Below, piece after piece: positions 31,936 through 44,132 of a stretch of DNA of 64,000 nt; position 1 is the first letter of the stretch, and each line of letters opens with the position of its first letter. The notes beneath the pieces were generated by a model that was not told the origin of the DNA, made no database searches, and saw only the letters and a list, made by a program, of their open reading frames with translations. The stretch is from NCBI GenBank assembly GCA_963682025.1, contig OY821522.1, forward strand, positions 31,035,009 to 31,099,008, in the 5' to 3' direction. The translations under genes were made by a program, and so were the position numbers. This DNA is from Cordilura impudica (taxonomy: Eukaryota; Arthropoda; Insecta; Diptera; Scathophagidae).

Positions 31936-32635
31936 AGGTGGATTCATCGTCTCGAACCGCAGTCTTCAGACTGAAGACTCGTTTGTTGGATTATATCGAG
32001 CAACCCGCAGCTCAATTCATTGTCTGTAAGTTGAGTAACTGCAGACATTTTTTTTAAACAGCTTTCAGATGTGTTGTTTGCGAAATTGCAAAGTGTTGCT
32101 ATCAATTTTAAACGCAAACTAAAAAGAAATAAAATGAGTTGTGAAAATATGAGCCGTCAACAAAAATTGCTTTTGTTTCAATTTGAAGTGGAAAAGTTTT
32201 ATCTATTGGCAAAATTGCTTTTAATAGAAGAAAAAAAAAGTTTGCTGTACGTGAAATAATGCGCGAACGTCGAATGAAAGAATATTATGCTATATTGATA
32301 CCAAGAATGCGTTTAACAGATGTTGAAATATTTAAAAATTTTCACCGCATGGAACTTAGTTCCGCCATTTCTCACATATGATGGCATAACAGAGGTGCCA
32401 CATAAAAAGTAAACATTTCTTAAAAATCTTAAAAATCAAGAGATGGCAATATTTAGTCTTCAGACTAAATATTTAGTCTTCAGACTAAATATTGCCATCT
32501 GCAGACTGCGTTTCAAAATCAAATTAGTCTGCAGTCTAACGAGTAAAAATTGCTCGTTACTTTCCTCTCCTTTTCTAAAGAGTAAGCTTCATATAAAAAA
32601 AACAGTCTGCACGGTTCGAGACGATGAATCCACCT
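31936..32635 (+). mobile_element. Harbinger-like DNA element with TTA target duplication
   Basis: This 700 bp element has terminal inverted repeats AGGTGGATTCATCGTCTCGA / TCGAGACGATGAATCCACCT and TTA on each side (31933-31935 and 32636-32638), as for PIF/Harbinger. Inside both ends are palindromes of AGTCTTCAGACT. A short reading frame (next entry) remains. Confidence 0.78.
32131..32390 (+). pseudogene. Remnant of the Harbinger-like element protein
   Basis: ATGAGTTGTGAAAATATG opens a 43-codon frame ending in a stop. One base on, another frame reads EIMRERRMKEYYAILIPRMRLTD and VEIFKNFHRMELS. The EYY...L..RM spacing recalls the N-terminal part of Harbinger nucleases, where a 'F...FRM' box precedes the catalytic domain. 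No DDE residues survive in 700 bp. The element is therefore internally deleted and would need a nuclease supplied elsewhere. The protein assignment is tentative. Confidence 0.4.
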
Positions 32636-32779
32636 TTAGGGTTTAATTTTGTAAATAAATTTTAGTGTCTTATTTATTTTAAATATTTGTACACAAAGTA
32701 AAATACTTCGATGTTATTTACAATAAGATCGTTTTTAATGCCGATATTACAGATCTTATTAACCAGTACCCACACAGCC

Positions 32780-33308
32780 TTTCAGTGAATACCATTTCGT
32801 AAAAGCGTCAAACCCATTAAATATTATGAACTTCAAATAGTTACGTTTGGAGATAATTGAGCGCCATATTTGGCAATTCGTATCCTAAATGAACTAGCTA
32901 AAGACACCACACAATTGCTTCGCAAATTATTAAGACTTATATGTACGCTGCTGATGTTTTAGATGCATTGCATACCTTTAACGATGCTAAAAAACCTCTA
33001 AAGGAGTTGAGCATAGTATTAGATTGGGCTGAGTTTCCATTACGAAAATGGATTTCCAATACTGCTGACCTATTAACCCAATTACTCAAGGACCATTTAT
33101 CCGATATTGATTTGCTTACCCTTCCAAGTTCAATAGTGCTAAAGCTCGTGGAATTTAATGGAATGCAAAACAAGATGTATTTTTCTTCAATGCTATGGGT
33201 GCATTGAAAAAAATCAGATGACAAATAGCATACAGTTTTATCCGATATTGCGCGTCTTGTTAGCCCAGCTGGTTGGTTAGCGCCGACTGTAATTTCTGCT
33301 AAGATTAC
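32780..33308 (+). pseudogene. BEL/Pao pol, reverse transcriptase end
   Basis: Broken frames read APYLAIRILNELAKDTTQLL, then YAADVLDALHTFNDAKKPL at the position of the YVDD catalytic box (YAAD here, so one catalytic Asp is lost). FPLRKWISNTADLL and SDIARLVSPAGWLAPTVISA follow, all in the order seen in BEL/Pao RT and its connection. At least two frameshifts are present. The coding runs straight into the inverted repeat of a DNA transposon and continues on the far side at 36505. Confidence 0.75.
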
Positions 33309-36300
33309 ACTGTGGAACAAATTCAGGTTAGCAAAAGTTAGGTCGATTCTGAGAGTGAGGGGTGAATATAGGGGCTAAATTAGAAGACCCGTATCGCGGC
33401 GTTTGTTTATGTTAGTTCGAATTTTTTTTAATCGACCTTCGAACTTTGCAGTCAAATGCCGATATTCAGCATATTGTTTATATGGTTTTTTGGCTATAAC
33501 TCGTCGACTAATTGATATTTTTTCAATCTAGAGACCTGTGCAATAATTAAAATTTTTTAGAAAATTGATTTAGAAAATTTTTGTGGTGCTTATAAAGCAA
33601 AATGTTGAAAAAATTATTTTTTTTCATGCTTTTTGAAAATATTTTCCACAAAACTAAGTCTTTTTTGCTTTCTGTTTGATCTATAATATGCTTCTCAGTT
33701 TCTTCAATAAATCTCATTTCAAAAGAAAATGGCCTTAGTCGATAATTTGCGTTAAAAATCCCAAAACCATTAAATAAATAGCGATTTAGGTAGAAGTAAT
33801 TAAAAAGGGAAGTTCCAAGAATTAGGAATTAGCAAAACAACTTTTTTGTTTTCAACCACAGCACAGGTAGCGATTTTTTTTTTTATTTCGTACAAGCGAA
33901 CTAATTTCAAAAATGAAGATTCAGTTAAGACTCGAAACTCAGCCGAAGATGATGTCTTTTAATTTTCGCTCGGTCGTGATAAAATTCGCTATTAATTTTT
34001 TGGAACTTATTTCATTTTGTGAGTGATTTAAGTTAAGTGCATCCGTTAAACAATATTTCTCGCAAGAGTTTATCACTGACGTAAACTATGCCCCTAAAAA
34101 AGTTTGCTTTAATTGCTATTCAACTCTTATGCAATCGAAAAGTGAAAAGAAGAAGGCTATGCCTTTTGGTATACCAATGATGTGGTTAGACAACAGCCCG
34201 CATCAAGAAGAAAATTGCTATGGATATATCAACTACCATAAAATTTTGTATAGAAGGAAAGCAAGGAATAAAACTTGTGTAGCAGTGCCAAGTGTCCAAT
34301 TACCATTACCGCACTCAGAATTCGTTCCAGTACCAACATACCGAAGTATTGATTTTCAAACAGATATCAGTACTACAACCGCCGCTGCTACATCCATGTA
34401 TTTCTTCTCAGAATACGACCCTGGTGAAGGTACATCCTATGAAACATCAAAGGACCCAATCCTAGTCACACAAAACCAATTGGATGGAATTTTTGCAAAT
34501 TTGTGATTGACTCAGAAAAAATCAGAACTACTGGCTTCATTTTTGAAAGGAAATAATTTGCTGGCGAAAGGTACCAAAGTAACAGCATATCGAAAACGCC
34601 AAAAAGAGAGAGAAAAGTTCTTCAATGTGAATGATACAAAAAATTTCGCTTATTGCAACGATATTGAAAAGTTAATGGAGACGATAGGGTTAACCTATAA
34701 AAAAGATGATAGGCATTTATTCATCGATAGTTCACTAATCAGCTTAAAAGTTGTGCTTTTGCACAATACAAATAGAATGCCTTCTGTTCCGATTGCGTAT
34801 AGCACTGACACTATTGAAAATTTCGATAAATTTGAAACACATTCTGGAAGTAATCAAATATAACGAACACCAGTGGCGCATTTGCTGCGACCTCAAAATA
34901 TTTTCATTGATTACAAGCTTAATATCATCTGGCCGTCCAAAATATCCGTGTTTTTGTGCGGTTGGGATTCACGATACGGAGAAGGTATTAAAGGAAGAAA
35001 CTAGTACAAACAGCATAACTGGAATAGTCGCATTGGACGGACATGGCCTAAAAACGATAGGCTACACGAAAGTCTTGTTTCTGAAATGAAAATTTTGTTG
35101 CCGTTGCTCCACATTAAACTTGGCATTGGTAAAATATTTTTGAAATGTATCGCAAAAAGACCAGCAGTATTCAACCGCTGAAAAGACATTTCCCCAAGAC
35201 TAAGTAACGCCAAAATTCAGAAAGGGGTTGTTAATGGTCCCGACATACGGAAACTAATGAGTCGTCAAGATTTTGACCAAGTTCTGACAGACCGAGAATT
35301 AAATGCATGGCTCGCATTGAAAGCAGTCATTAAAGGACTTTTGGGTAAGGAACGCAAAGACAACTACAGGCAATCTGTTGCAAACATGTTGGCAGCTTTC
35401 GATGAAATTGGGGTTAATATGTCGTACAAATTCATCTCTTGCATCAGCATCTTGATCAACTCGCTCAACAGTTGCCGACTGAATCTGATGAGCAAGGCGA
35501 CCGTTATCACCAAACTGCGCTTCCATTTGAAATAAGGTAACCATAGAGTGTGCATATTTTGAATTCCTAGCTTTTTCTAATATCTTTGTCAGAGTGCACA
35601 ATTTAAACATGTTAACGATTGAAAACTATTTTCGTTTCAGGTACAGAGGAAAGAAATCTCCAGATGCAATACTCGCTGAAATTTTTTGGTGGTATAAAAA
35701 CACCTTTGAAGAAGAGGAAAAAGAGGAAGAAGGGGAAGACAAAGATGAAATTCCAGAATATCTGTTGGACGAAATTATCGACCTTTCTGATGATGATGAC
35801 GATGACCAAGATATTAGAGAGAGCAGTGATGTTGATCCACAGTCGCCTGCTAAACGGCAACTGGACAAATCATTAATTTAATTAATTTAATTTTTTTACT
35901 TAAAACTTTTCAAAACTAACATTTCAAAAATATTTTTTTCCATATTTGTATAATTTCTTTTTCAATGTTTCTTCAAAACCAACACTGAACAAAATTGGTA
36001 CATAAAAAATGAGAAGTAAATTAATATTAAGCTGGAAAACGCAAGTTTTGTATTATGATTGTTTTCTTTTCAAATGAATTTTATTGAAGAAACTGAGAAG
36101 CATATTATAGATCAAACAGAAAGCAAACTATGTCTTTAGTTTTGTGGAAAATATTTTCAAAAAGCATGAAAAAAAAATTTTTTTCCAACATTTTGCTTCA
36201 TAAGCACCACAAAAATTTTCTAAATCAATTTTTTAAAAAATTTTAATTGTTGCACAGGTCTAGCAATAATTTGGCTTTTACAGATTGAAAAAACATCAAT

Positions 36301-36504
36301 CAGTCGACGAGTTATAGCCAAAGAACCATATAAACAATATGCTGAAAATCGGCATTTGACTGCAAAGTTCGAAGGTCGATTAAAAAAAAAATTCGAACTA
36401 ACATAAACAAACGCCGCGATACGGGTCTTCTAATTTAGCCTCTGTTTTCACCCCTCACTCTCAGAATCGACCTAACTTTTGCTAACCTGAATTTGGTCCA
36501 CAGT
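33309..36504 (+). mobile_element. DNA transposon with about 0.4 kb terminal inverted repeats
   Basis: The left end ACTGTGGAACAAATTCAGGT and the right end TTTGGTCCACAGT are inverted copies. Matching continues inward for about 400 bp (33309-33720 against 36080-36504) with minor differences. ATTA occurs on both sides (33304-33307 and 36509-36512) and could be the target duplication. Inside is a decayed transposase-like gene. The element splits a BEL pol. I cannot name the superfamily with confidence. Confidence 0.85.
34080..35880 (+). pseudogene. Transposase-like protein of unassigned family
   Basis: The coding order is CFNCYSTLMQSKSEKKK, then GIPMMWLDN and CYGYINY, then a Pro-rich HSEFVPVPTY. 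A TGA follows at about 34504, then SELLASFLKGNNLLAKGTKV, YCNDIEKLMETIGLTY, LFIDSSLISLKVVLLHN, a frameshift near 34860, WRICCDLKIFSLI and YPCFCAVG, HIKLGIGKIFLKCI, a TGA near 35180, and LGKERKDNYRQSVANML. A C-terminal acidic tail (EEEEKEEEGEDKDE) is encoded to 35880. I recall the same motif order in widespread uncharacterised arthropod and cnidarian proteins. The acidic residues of FIDSS and CCDLK are plausible catalytic positions. At least four lesions make this copy inactive. Confidence 0.65.
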
Positions 36505-38232
36505 TGTTATTATGCAGCCGGTCTGTCAAGATAACACAGCTTGGTATGAATATACCAAACCCCTTACCCTTATAAAATGGCTAAATGTTTTGAAATATTA
36601 TGACAGCATAAATAGCAATAAGACGTATTTTGCGGTGGATTCAATTTACAGCCGTGAAGGGTTTTCAGATGCTTCTGAAAAATCATATTCTGCAGTTTTA
36701 TATTCACGAGTTACACCCATGAACTGTCTGATATCCTTAACCCTGCTCATCGCTAAAACGAGTTTTGCACCCTTCAAAGTTCTGTCACTACCCAAATTAG
36801 AACTTTGTGGTGCTGTTTTTTTTTTTGGCAAAAATGGTACACAATGTACCCGATCAGCTTAATTTATCCAAATTCCAGACGTATTTTTGGCTTGATTCGT
36901 CTATTATTCTGGCTTGGTTCAATAAGCAACCAAACACGCGGAACACATTTGTTGCAACTCGTATCAACTATTTCTCGCTCTGTTAGAGTGGTGAACTGGC
37001 ACCACGTTGTCTCCCACGATAACCCTGCTGATTGAAGCATGATTCCCTTTGGTGGCATGGACGAGCGCTTGTAGCATGATGAACGACACCCAGTTTTGAC
37101 ACCCAACTCTAGCTTTCTTGCCAAACTATTAACGAACTAGTTTATATAATAACAATACACAGAGGAAATCAAGTAATGCTGAGATTAATTGTTCAGGCTC
37201 TTGGATTCCGAAGCTTCAGAACCTAATCGCCTGTGCCTTCAGAAAACGTTCACCCTGTGCGATATATAAAAATCGTCAAGTAACCAATTAATGGCAGTGT
37301 TACCTCCAGAACGTACCCAAATATAGCGACACTTTTACAATGTTGAAGTTGATTTTGCTGGACCGTTTGAAATCAAAAATTGTACTGCACTAGCGTGCAA
37401 AATCACAAAAGGTTATGTATGTGTTTTTGTTTGCTTTGCAACAAAAGCCACTCACCTAGAACCCACTTAAGACCTCTCTACCGAAGCATTAATGGCAGCA
37501 TTTGAACGATTTTTTTCAAGGCAGGGATGCCCTGCCGCTATTTGTTCCAACAACGGCACAAACTTCATTGAAACTAGTACGTTGTTGAAGAAAGAGCGGC
37601 AATAATTTTTAAAAACTTTCAGAGGTTCTGTAGTTTCTGCTCAAAGTCTTCAAAACGTGATGTAGTATTTTATTCCGCGAGGAGCTTTAAATATGGGAGG
37701 ATTACAGGAAGCTGGACTGAAAAGCTTCAAAGCTCGTCTAAAAAATCCAACGTCCGTAGGTACACATTTGAAGAAATTGTAACCTTACTTACGCGAATTG
37801 AATGATGTCTTAAGTCTAGACCACTCAGCCCATCAAGTGAAAACCCTCCGGATTTTAACCCTTTAATCCCAGGTCATTTTGTGATAAGGACCCCTCATCT
37901 AACCCCAGCTGGACCCGATTTAAGTGACGGAAACATCAACCTGGCAAACCGATGCCCAGATAAAACACCATAATTTCTACAGAAGATAGAAAGATAAATA
38001 CCTTAGAGAATTACACAAGCGATACAAGTGGGAAATCCCTCAATGTCAGATTGAAGTCGACGATATTGTTTCATAAACCAAGACAATCTACCCCCAATGA
38101 ATGGTCTTTAGGTCATGTAGTAAAGGTACACCCAGGGCGCGACGGAGGAGTTCGAGAAGTTAACTTGAGAATCACAACGGGGAATTTAATTCCACCTGTA
38201 ACTAAAGTTATAGTTTTACCTTTCATCTAGTT
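36505..38232 (+). pseudogene. BEL/Pao pol, RNase H and integrase part
   Basis: This continues the fragment ending at 33308. It reads GFSDASEKSYSAVLYSR and LPKLELCGAV (RNase H), then VVNWHHVVSHDNPAD and FGGMDE. The integrase core has VEVDFAGPFEIKN, TKATHLE and CSNNGTNFIE. The second catalytic Asp of the integrase (normally DNGTNF) reads Asn. Later segments give HKRYKWEIPQ, a DDIV-like turn and PGRDGGVREVN, the usual BEL C-terminus. Many stops and frameshifts are present. Confidence 0.78.
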
Positions 38233-38361
38233 TACAACTAATAACACTTGTTCACTAACCCTTAACATTAATCACCAACCCATTCATTCCATTCATTCAT
38301 ACACTCAACCTTTATTATAACCGTCGGGAGTCTCGTTTTAAAACGGGACAAACTCACCAAA

Positions 38362-39240
38362 GTGCCGGATATCATCTGGATAACAGGAAAACTAGACGTC
38401 AACCCCTTATCTGAACGCAATCGATCATCCAATTTGGCCCCTCATTACGTCGGATGCGGTATTTGTAACGCAAACCACAAAACTGTAACCTGCAGGAAAT
38501 TTGTGAACTTGAACTTAAAAAGAAAATACGAAACTGTTGTGAAGCTTCACTACTGCCTTAACTACATGGCAAGAAACCACTTGTTAGATCAATGCACCAA
38601 CAAGGAGCGCTGTCGCATATGTCGGGCAAAGCATCATACAGTTTTACACGGACACAAAAAAGTTTTGAAGTGTACAGTTTTCGAACGTACAGCGTCATCC
38701 ATGCAACGTATGACCACGTCGACTATAACAACTTCGGTTAAATACAACTCTCAGGCGCCCACATATACACTCGCCCCGATGACTAGAACACTGGTACCTA
38801 CAGACGTAGTTTAAGTGATATCTGAGAACGGTACTCACTACCCACGAGGTGTACTGAATCCGAGCCTCACAACATCGCGTATAGTTTGCTGCCTCATCAG
38901 AGGTCCTAGATTAGCGACACTTAAGATAGACTCCACGGAATACTCGAAAGTTGTCATCACAGCAAATACTTCGTCCTCGGAACGGTTCGAAGTGTGTATG
39001 ACATCCACCGCCGATTTAGCTAGGAACCTTTAAATGTGAACATTAAAGAGAAGTTTAGCCGCATATCCCTGGCTGATCCAGACTGTTACTCTAATTCACT
39101 GGTTGTCTTGGAAATTGGTGCAACACATCTTATATAGAAGGCTCATCATTAATCGCACAAGACTTGGCCTTATATGATTTATTATGGGATCGTTCTCCCT
39201 TGAACACAACCTACACCACCAAGTATTTTTAAACCCACTT
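38362..39240 (+). pseudogene. BEL/Pao gag zinc-knuckle and protease fragment
   Basis: A frame to 38814 has three cysteine/histidine units, CGICNANHKTVTC, CLNYMARNHLLDQC and CRICRAKHHTVLH, the pattern at the end of BEL/Pao gag. One Cys of the middle unit reads Tyr. The following frame (38815-39033 and a shifted continuation) reads VLNPSLTTSRIVCCLI and later ISLADPDCYSN and VLEIGATHL, like the BEL aspartic protease region with its active site lost. It lies downstream of a pol end, so it belongs to another copy or to a rearranged order. Confidence 0.65.
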
Positions 39241-39474
39241 ACCCAATAAATTTAAATATGGATTTGCCACAACCCACTTAAATGCATTCTTTTCCTATAT
39301 TTTTTACAGGATGTCAAGGCCGGAGGATGTTCATGCCAATGAACAAAATTTGAAAACTCTAGTTTTTACATTAACGCCCCCCCTAATTGTAAACTTGGTA
39401 AGTTGCATAGATTACGATTATTATAGTTTACAAAAGGCGAAATATAAACTGATATGACATTAAATTTAATTTTA

Positions 39475-39690
39475 GATAAGATCCCTAAACAAACCGCCTC
39501 AAAGTCACCAATTTTGAGTATATGTTTATGTTGGATGGAGTTATGGACTAGAAGGGAAACCCCACCATGGGCATTGAATTGTTATATTTATAAATAGAGA
39601 AGTTGTCAGGAGCTGGAAAGTTATTACCGTTGTTCGTGATATGAGATTCTTGAATTGAGATAAGCTTTACATTATGTTTTTAATTAATAT
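39475..39690 (-). pseudogene. LINE endonuclease scrap
   Basis: The minus strand reads KLISIQESHITNN, then FSIYKYNNSMPMVGF and LKIGDFEAVCLGI. This fits the N-terminal endonuclease of jockey/I-type LINEs, where IQE carries the catalytic Glu and a 'GGV' block and an 'EAV' strand follow. Only about 70 residues remain, with a stop. The assignment is tentative. Confidence 0.45.
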
Positions 39691-39771
39691 TTGCAATTCA
39701 TTATGGTTTTGAAGATAGCCTCTAATATTCCATAAAAAAAAATATTTAAGAAAACATAATAAAAATCAAAT

Positions 39772-40338
39772 CAAGTAAGAAAATTATAGTCTTAGATACA
39801 GAAAATAACCATAAACCAAATTTGAGTGGCATTGTTATTAATTTTTTTGCCTTCGGATATGAAAAAGTTCATATCGGATGCTATATTTATAATGGGAGTG
39901 TGTCGAAAAATCGACCGATCTTCACAATACTTAGTTGGTAAAATCAATTATATTTTGCAAAAAACTTATGCAAACCAAATTTGAGAAAAATCTGTGCAAT
40001 ATTTTTGTTTTTTGATAGATATAAGTGAAGTTCAGGAAGCAGCATTATATGGGGCTATGACTAAAAATTGTCCTATAGGATTTATTTTTGGACTACTAAT
40101 TAATGTATTTAATAAACATACACAGACCAAATTTGACCAAGATCTATATGATAATTTGGATCTTATGGTAATTTAAGTCAATCTCATAGGGGTCATTTGT
40201 ATGGGGACTAGATCTGAACATGAACCGATTTTCACCAATTTCAATAGCGTTCATCCTATTTATTACTGATAGAAGCTTACATATCAAATTTCATCAAAAT
40301 ATATTCATATTTGCGACCTGTGGTTTGATTACAAGCAA
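39772..40338 (-). mobile_element. DINE-1-like element, copy 5, truncated
   Basis: The CAAGTAAG end lacks its hairpin second half and the element stops at GTTTGATTACAAGC. The terminal 200 bp with the GGAC block is missing. It is more diverged than copies 1-4. Confidence 0.75.
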
Positions 40339-40557
40339 AACAAAAAAAACATGTAATAAAACACCACACATACTGTGTAACTTCATCTACAATAGGACAG
40401 ATGTAAATCGTCCAACCCGTGAACTAACAATAAGATATGTCACCGTAAAACAATAACTGTATAATTGTTTTTTATACGGGTGCGAAGTATAACAGCCTAC
40501 CATATGATGGCTGGTGTCGCACAGTATGTAGGGTGTTACACTATATTATTATAAAAC
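40339..40557. other. Short unassigned stretch with an inverted motif
   Basis: GGTGCGAAGTATAACAGCC and GGCTGGTGTCGCAC form an imperfect inverted repeat around 40479-40530. No gene is seen. Confidence 0.35.
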
Positions 40558-41270
40558 AAATAAACAATATAAGTCTGGACCGACTATACGATACCCTATA
40601 CCATGGTTTAGAACCCTATCACTTCGGTCCTACTAAGTGGATATAGAAAATAAGCATAAAAATGTTATGGTATGAAAAAGTGCATAACGGATGCTGTATT
40701 TATATGGGGAATAGGTCGAAAAATGGACCGATCCTGACCATATCTGCTAAAGTCACTTATATTTTTAAAAAAATATATACAAACCAAATTTGAGAAAAAT
40801 CTGTTCAATGTTTTTGTTTTTTGATAGATTTAAGTGAAAATCGGGAAGCAGCTTTATATGGGGGCTATGACAAAGAAATGCCATATGCGGTTTATTTTTT
40901 GACAACTGATAAATGAATGTAATAAGTACACACAAACCTAATTTGACCGAGATCTATATGATAATTTGGATTTTATGTCGATTTCATAGAGGTCATTTGT
41001 ATGGGGACTAGCTCTGAACATGGACCGAATTTCACCAGTTTCAACAGCGTTCATCCTATGACTGATAAAAGCTTACATACCAAACTTCATCAAAATATAT
41101 TCATATTTGCGACCTGTAGTTTGATTACAAGGTTTACATAAACACACAGACGGACAGACGGACGGACATCGCTAAATCGATAAAAGATGGGTCTAGGTCA
41201 AATATTTTTGGCAGTTATAAACAGCAGCACAAGGTCATTATACCCAAACCGCATAGTGGTATAGGGTATA
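40558..41270 (-). mobile_element. DINE-1-like element, copy 6
   Basis: The copy is diverged, has both ends, and has small internal deletions in the first 100 bp and near the GGAC block. Confidence 0.8.
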
Positions 41271-42132
41271 ATTACTCATCTTAATATGATGTGCATTCCG
41301 ATGTCTCATAAATATTACTCTTTTATATTGTATATTATATACAGAAAGTATATATATATATATATTCTTGATCCTTATAACAAGTCCAGTCGATATAGTG
41401 ACGTCAGTCTGTCTGTTGAAATCACGCTCAGTCGCCAGATTACAACAATATTGTTTTTTATTATTTGCAGCAGATTGGCATTTGGTTAGGAGCCTCTATA
41501 CGAAATAGTGAGGATAGTCCAATAAAATTTCACATAAAAAAATAAGAATATTGAAAAAAAATTATGCGTAACAGAACATATGCATATAAAAATGTATCCG
41601 TGATGCAAACTTATTTTTGTTTGTTTGTTGATTGTGTTTTTTGTACATGTGAACGCTCGCAAACAAAAATCTGTATGCATAGTTACATACATATATGCTC
41701 ACTGTATTTAATAAATACTTTCAATTAAAAAAGCAGCAAAATACCTAACATTTTTGTTATTTATCTTATTAATTTAATCATCATTGTAAAAAATTTAGCA
41801 ATTATAATTTGAAATCTAGCCTCTTTTGAATTTAATACTCTTGCTTTGTTCTTTTTACATACATATGTACATCACACTAATTTCTGCTGTTTATAATCTC
41901 ATCGCAAAACATAGCTTACTAAAAATTTTTCCTATTGGCAACGCGTTCCTATGTATGTACTTCATAAAAATATATAAAACAAGCAATGCATTCGTATGAT
42001 ACTCGGAAATTCATCGAAACTAGTATACATGTAACACTCGATTTACACTAATTGTCAACATAAACAACATGCTTAAATCTCAAAGCAAAATTTTGGATGA
42101 TGCTAAAATTGCAGGTAATCAAACATAATTAA
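41271..42132. other. AT-rich spacer with an INE-1-like scrap
   Basis: 41339-41425 reads AAAGTATATATATATATATA...TTCTTGATCC and later GACGTCAGTCTGTCTG, resembling the core of Drosophila INE-1. The rest shows no gene. Confidence 0.45.
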
Positions 42133-42866
42133 CAAGTAAGCAAATTATAGTCGGTCTAGCCCGACTGTACGATACCCTATACCATGGTTAATTAATTGGA
42201 TATAGCAAATAAGCATAAACCAAATTTGAGTGGCATTTTTATTAATTTTTTATATTTATATGGGGACTAGGTCGAAAAATGGACCGATCCTGACCATATT
42301 TGGTAAAGTCAGTTATACTTTGAAAAAATATATACAAACAAATTTGAGAGAAATCTGTGAAATATTTTTGTTTTTTGATAGATTTAAGTGAAGATCGGGA
42401 AGCAGTTCTATATGGGGCCTATGACTAAGAATTTTCCTATAGGGAGTATTTTTGAACTACTGATTAATGGATGTAATTAACACATACAAACCTAATTTGA
42501 CTGAGATCTATATGATAATTTGGAACTTATGGCAATTTATGTCGATTTCATAGGGGTCATTTGTATGGGGGCTAGGTCTGAACATGGACCGATTCTCACC
42601 AATTTCAATAGCGTTCATCCCATCGCCGATGGAAGCTTATACACCAAATTTCATCAAAGTATATTCATATTTGCGACCTGTAGTTTGATTACAAGCTTTA
42701 CATGGACACACAGACGGACGGACGGACGGACGTTGCTATTTCGACTCAAAAAGTGATTCTGAGTCGATCGGTATAATTAAGGATGGATCTAGGACGAATA
42801 TTTTTGGTTGTTACAAACAGCAGCACAAAGTCATTATACCCAAACCACATAGTGGTATAGGGTATA
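42133..42866 (-). mobile_element. DINE-1-like element, copy 7 (left half of a palindrome)
   Basis: The copy is nearly full length. Its TGGTATAGGGTATA end faces the matching end of copy 8 across about 11 bp. Confidence 0.85.
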
Positions 42867-42877
42867 CAAATTTTGAA

Positions 42878-43639
42878 CCACTATGTGGTTTGGGTATAAT
42901 GACTTTGTGCTGCTGTTGGTAACTAATAAATATATTTGACTTAAATCCATCTTTTATTATACCGATCGACTCAAAATCACTTTCTGAGTCGATTTAGCGA
43001 TGTCCGTCCGTCTGTGTGTCCATGTAAACTTTGTAATCAAACTACAGGTCGCAAATATGAACATAAGATTTGGTATGTAAGCTTTTCTCAGCCATAGGAT
43101 GAACGCTATTGAAATTGGTGAAATTAGGTCCATGTTCAGACCTAGTCCCCATACAAATGACCCCCAAAAAATCGACATAAATTGCCATAAGATCCAAATT
43201 ATCATACAGATCTCAGTCAAATTGGGTTTGTATGCGTTCATTATATCCATTAATCAGTAGTTCGAAAATAATCCCTAGAGGACAATTCTTAGTCATAGGC
43301 CCCATATAGAGCTGCTTTCCGATCTTCACTTAAATATATCAAAAAACAAAAGTATTGCACAGATTTTTCTCAAATTTGGTTTGTATATAATTTTTCAAAA
43401 TATAAGTGACTTTAATATGGTCAGGATCGGTCCATTTTCAACCTAGTCACCATATAAATATAGCGCCCGATATGAACTTTTTCACATCTGCAGCAAAAAG
43501 CATTTATAACAATGCCACTCAAATTTAGTTTATGCTTATTTTCTATATCCAATTAGTTGGACCGGAGAGATAGGGTCTCTTAACCATGGTATAGGGTATC
43601 GTATAGTCGGTCTAGACCGAACATAATTTTCATACTTGT
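42878..43639 (+). mobile_element. DINE-1-like element, copy 8 (right half of a palindrome)
   Basis: The copy is in the opposite orientation to copy 7. It starts ACCACTATGTGGTTTGGGTA and ends at the GGTCTAGACCGA hairpin and ATACTTG. It is diverged enough from copy 7 to be an independent insertion. Confidence 0.85.
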
Positions 43640-43818
43640 TTTTATTTCTATTTAATTTATTGACACGAATTCAGTTTTTGAATTGAAAATACAAAATTCC
43701 TTTTTCATTGATACAGAAAAAATAGCTCAAAACCATCAGATTCGTTTTGAAGCGAATTTTACTAGCTTTAATTGTAATTGTGTACACAGTTGGTCCTTGG
43801 CGTCAAATCCCGTTAAAG

Positions 43819-44132
43819 AATGGTCTAGACCGACTATATACCCTATACCATGAGTTTTAAAAAAAATGTATCAGATCCAACTTTGGTGAGGTCATAATTG
43901 GATACACTCATACATTTTCTAAGCTAACAGTTGTAGTACCCTCCACACCACTGTGCAAGAGTTTATATATCAGTTTGTCAATCCAGACGGACGGACATAG
44001 CTTAATCGACTCAGAAAGTGATTCTGAGTCGATCGGTATAATAAAAGATGGATCTAGGTCAAATATTTTTGGTGGTTACAAACAGCAGCACAAAGTCATT
44101 ATACCCAAACCACATAGTGGTATAGGGTATAA
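43819..44132 (-). mobile_element. DINE-1-like element, copy 9, internally deleted
   Basis: Both ends are present (TGGTCTAGACCGACTATA and TGGTATAGGGTATA) but the middle of about 450 bp is missing or replaced. It directly adjoins the satellite. Confidence 0.7.

Noticed and set aside
42520..42756. Conserved-looking frame (ICMGARSEHGPILTNF, FIFATCSLITSFTWTHRR) that recurs at 17067, 25092 and elsewhere
   Set aside because: It recurs only inside DINE-1 copies in one orientation of the repeat. It has stops and shifts in many copies and includes the GGAC microsatellite. Conservation is of DNA, not protein.
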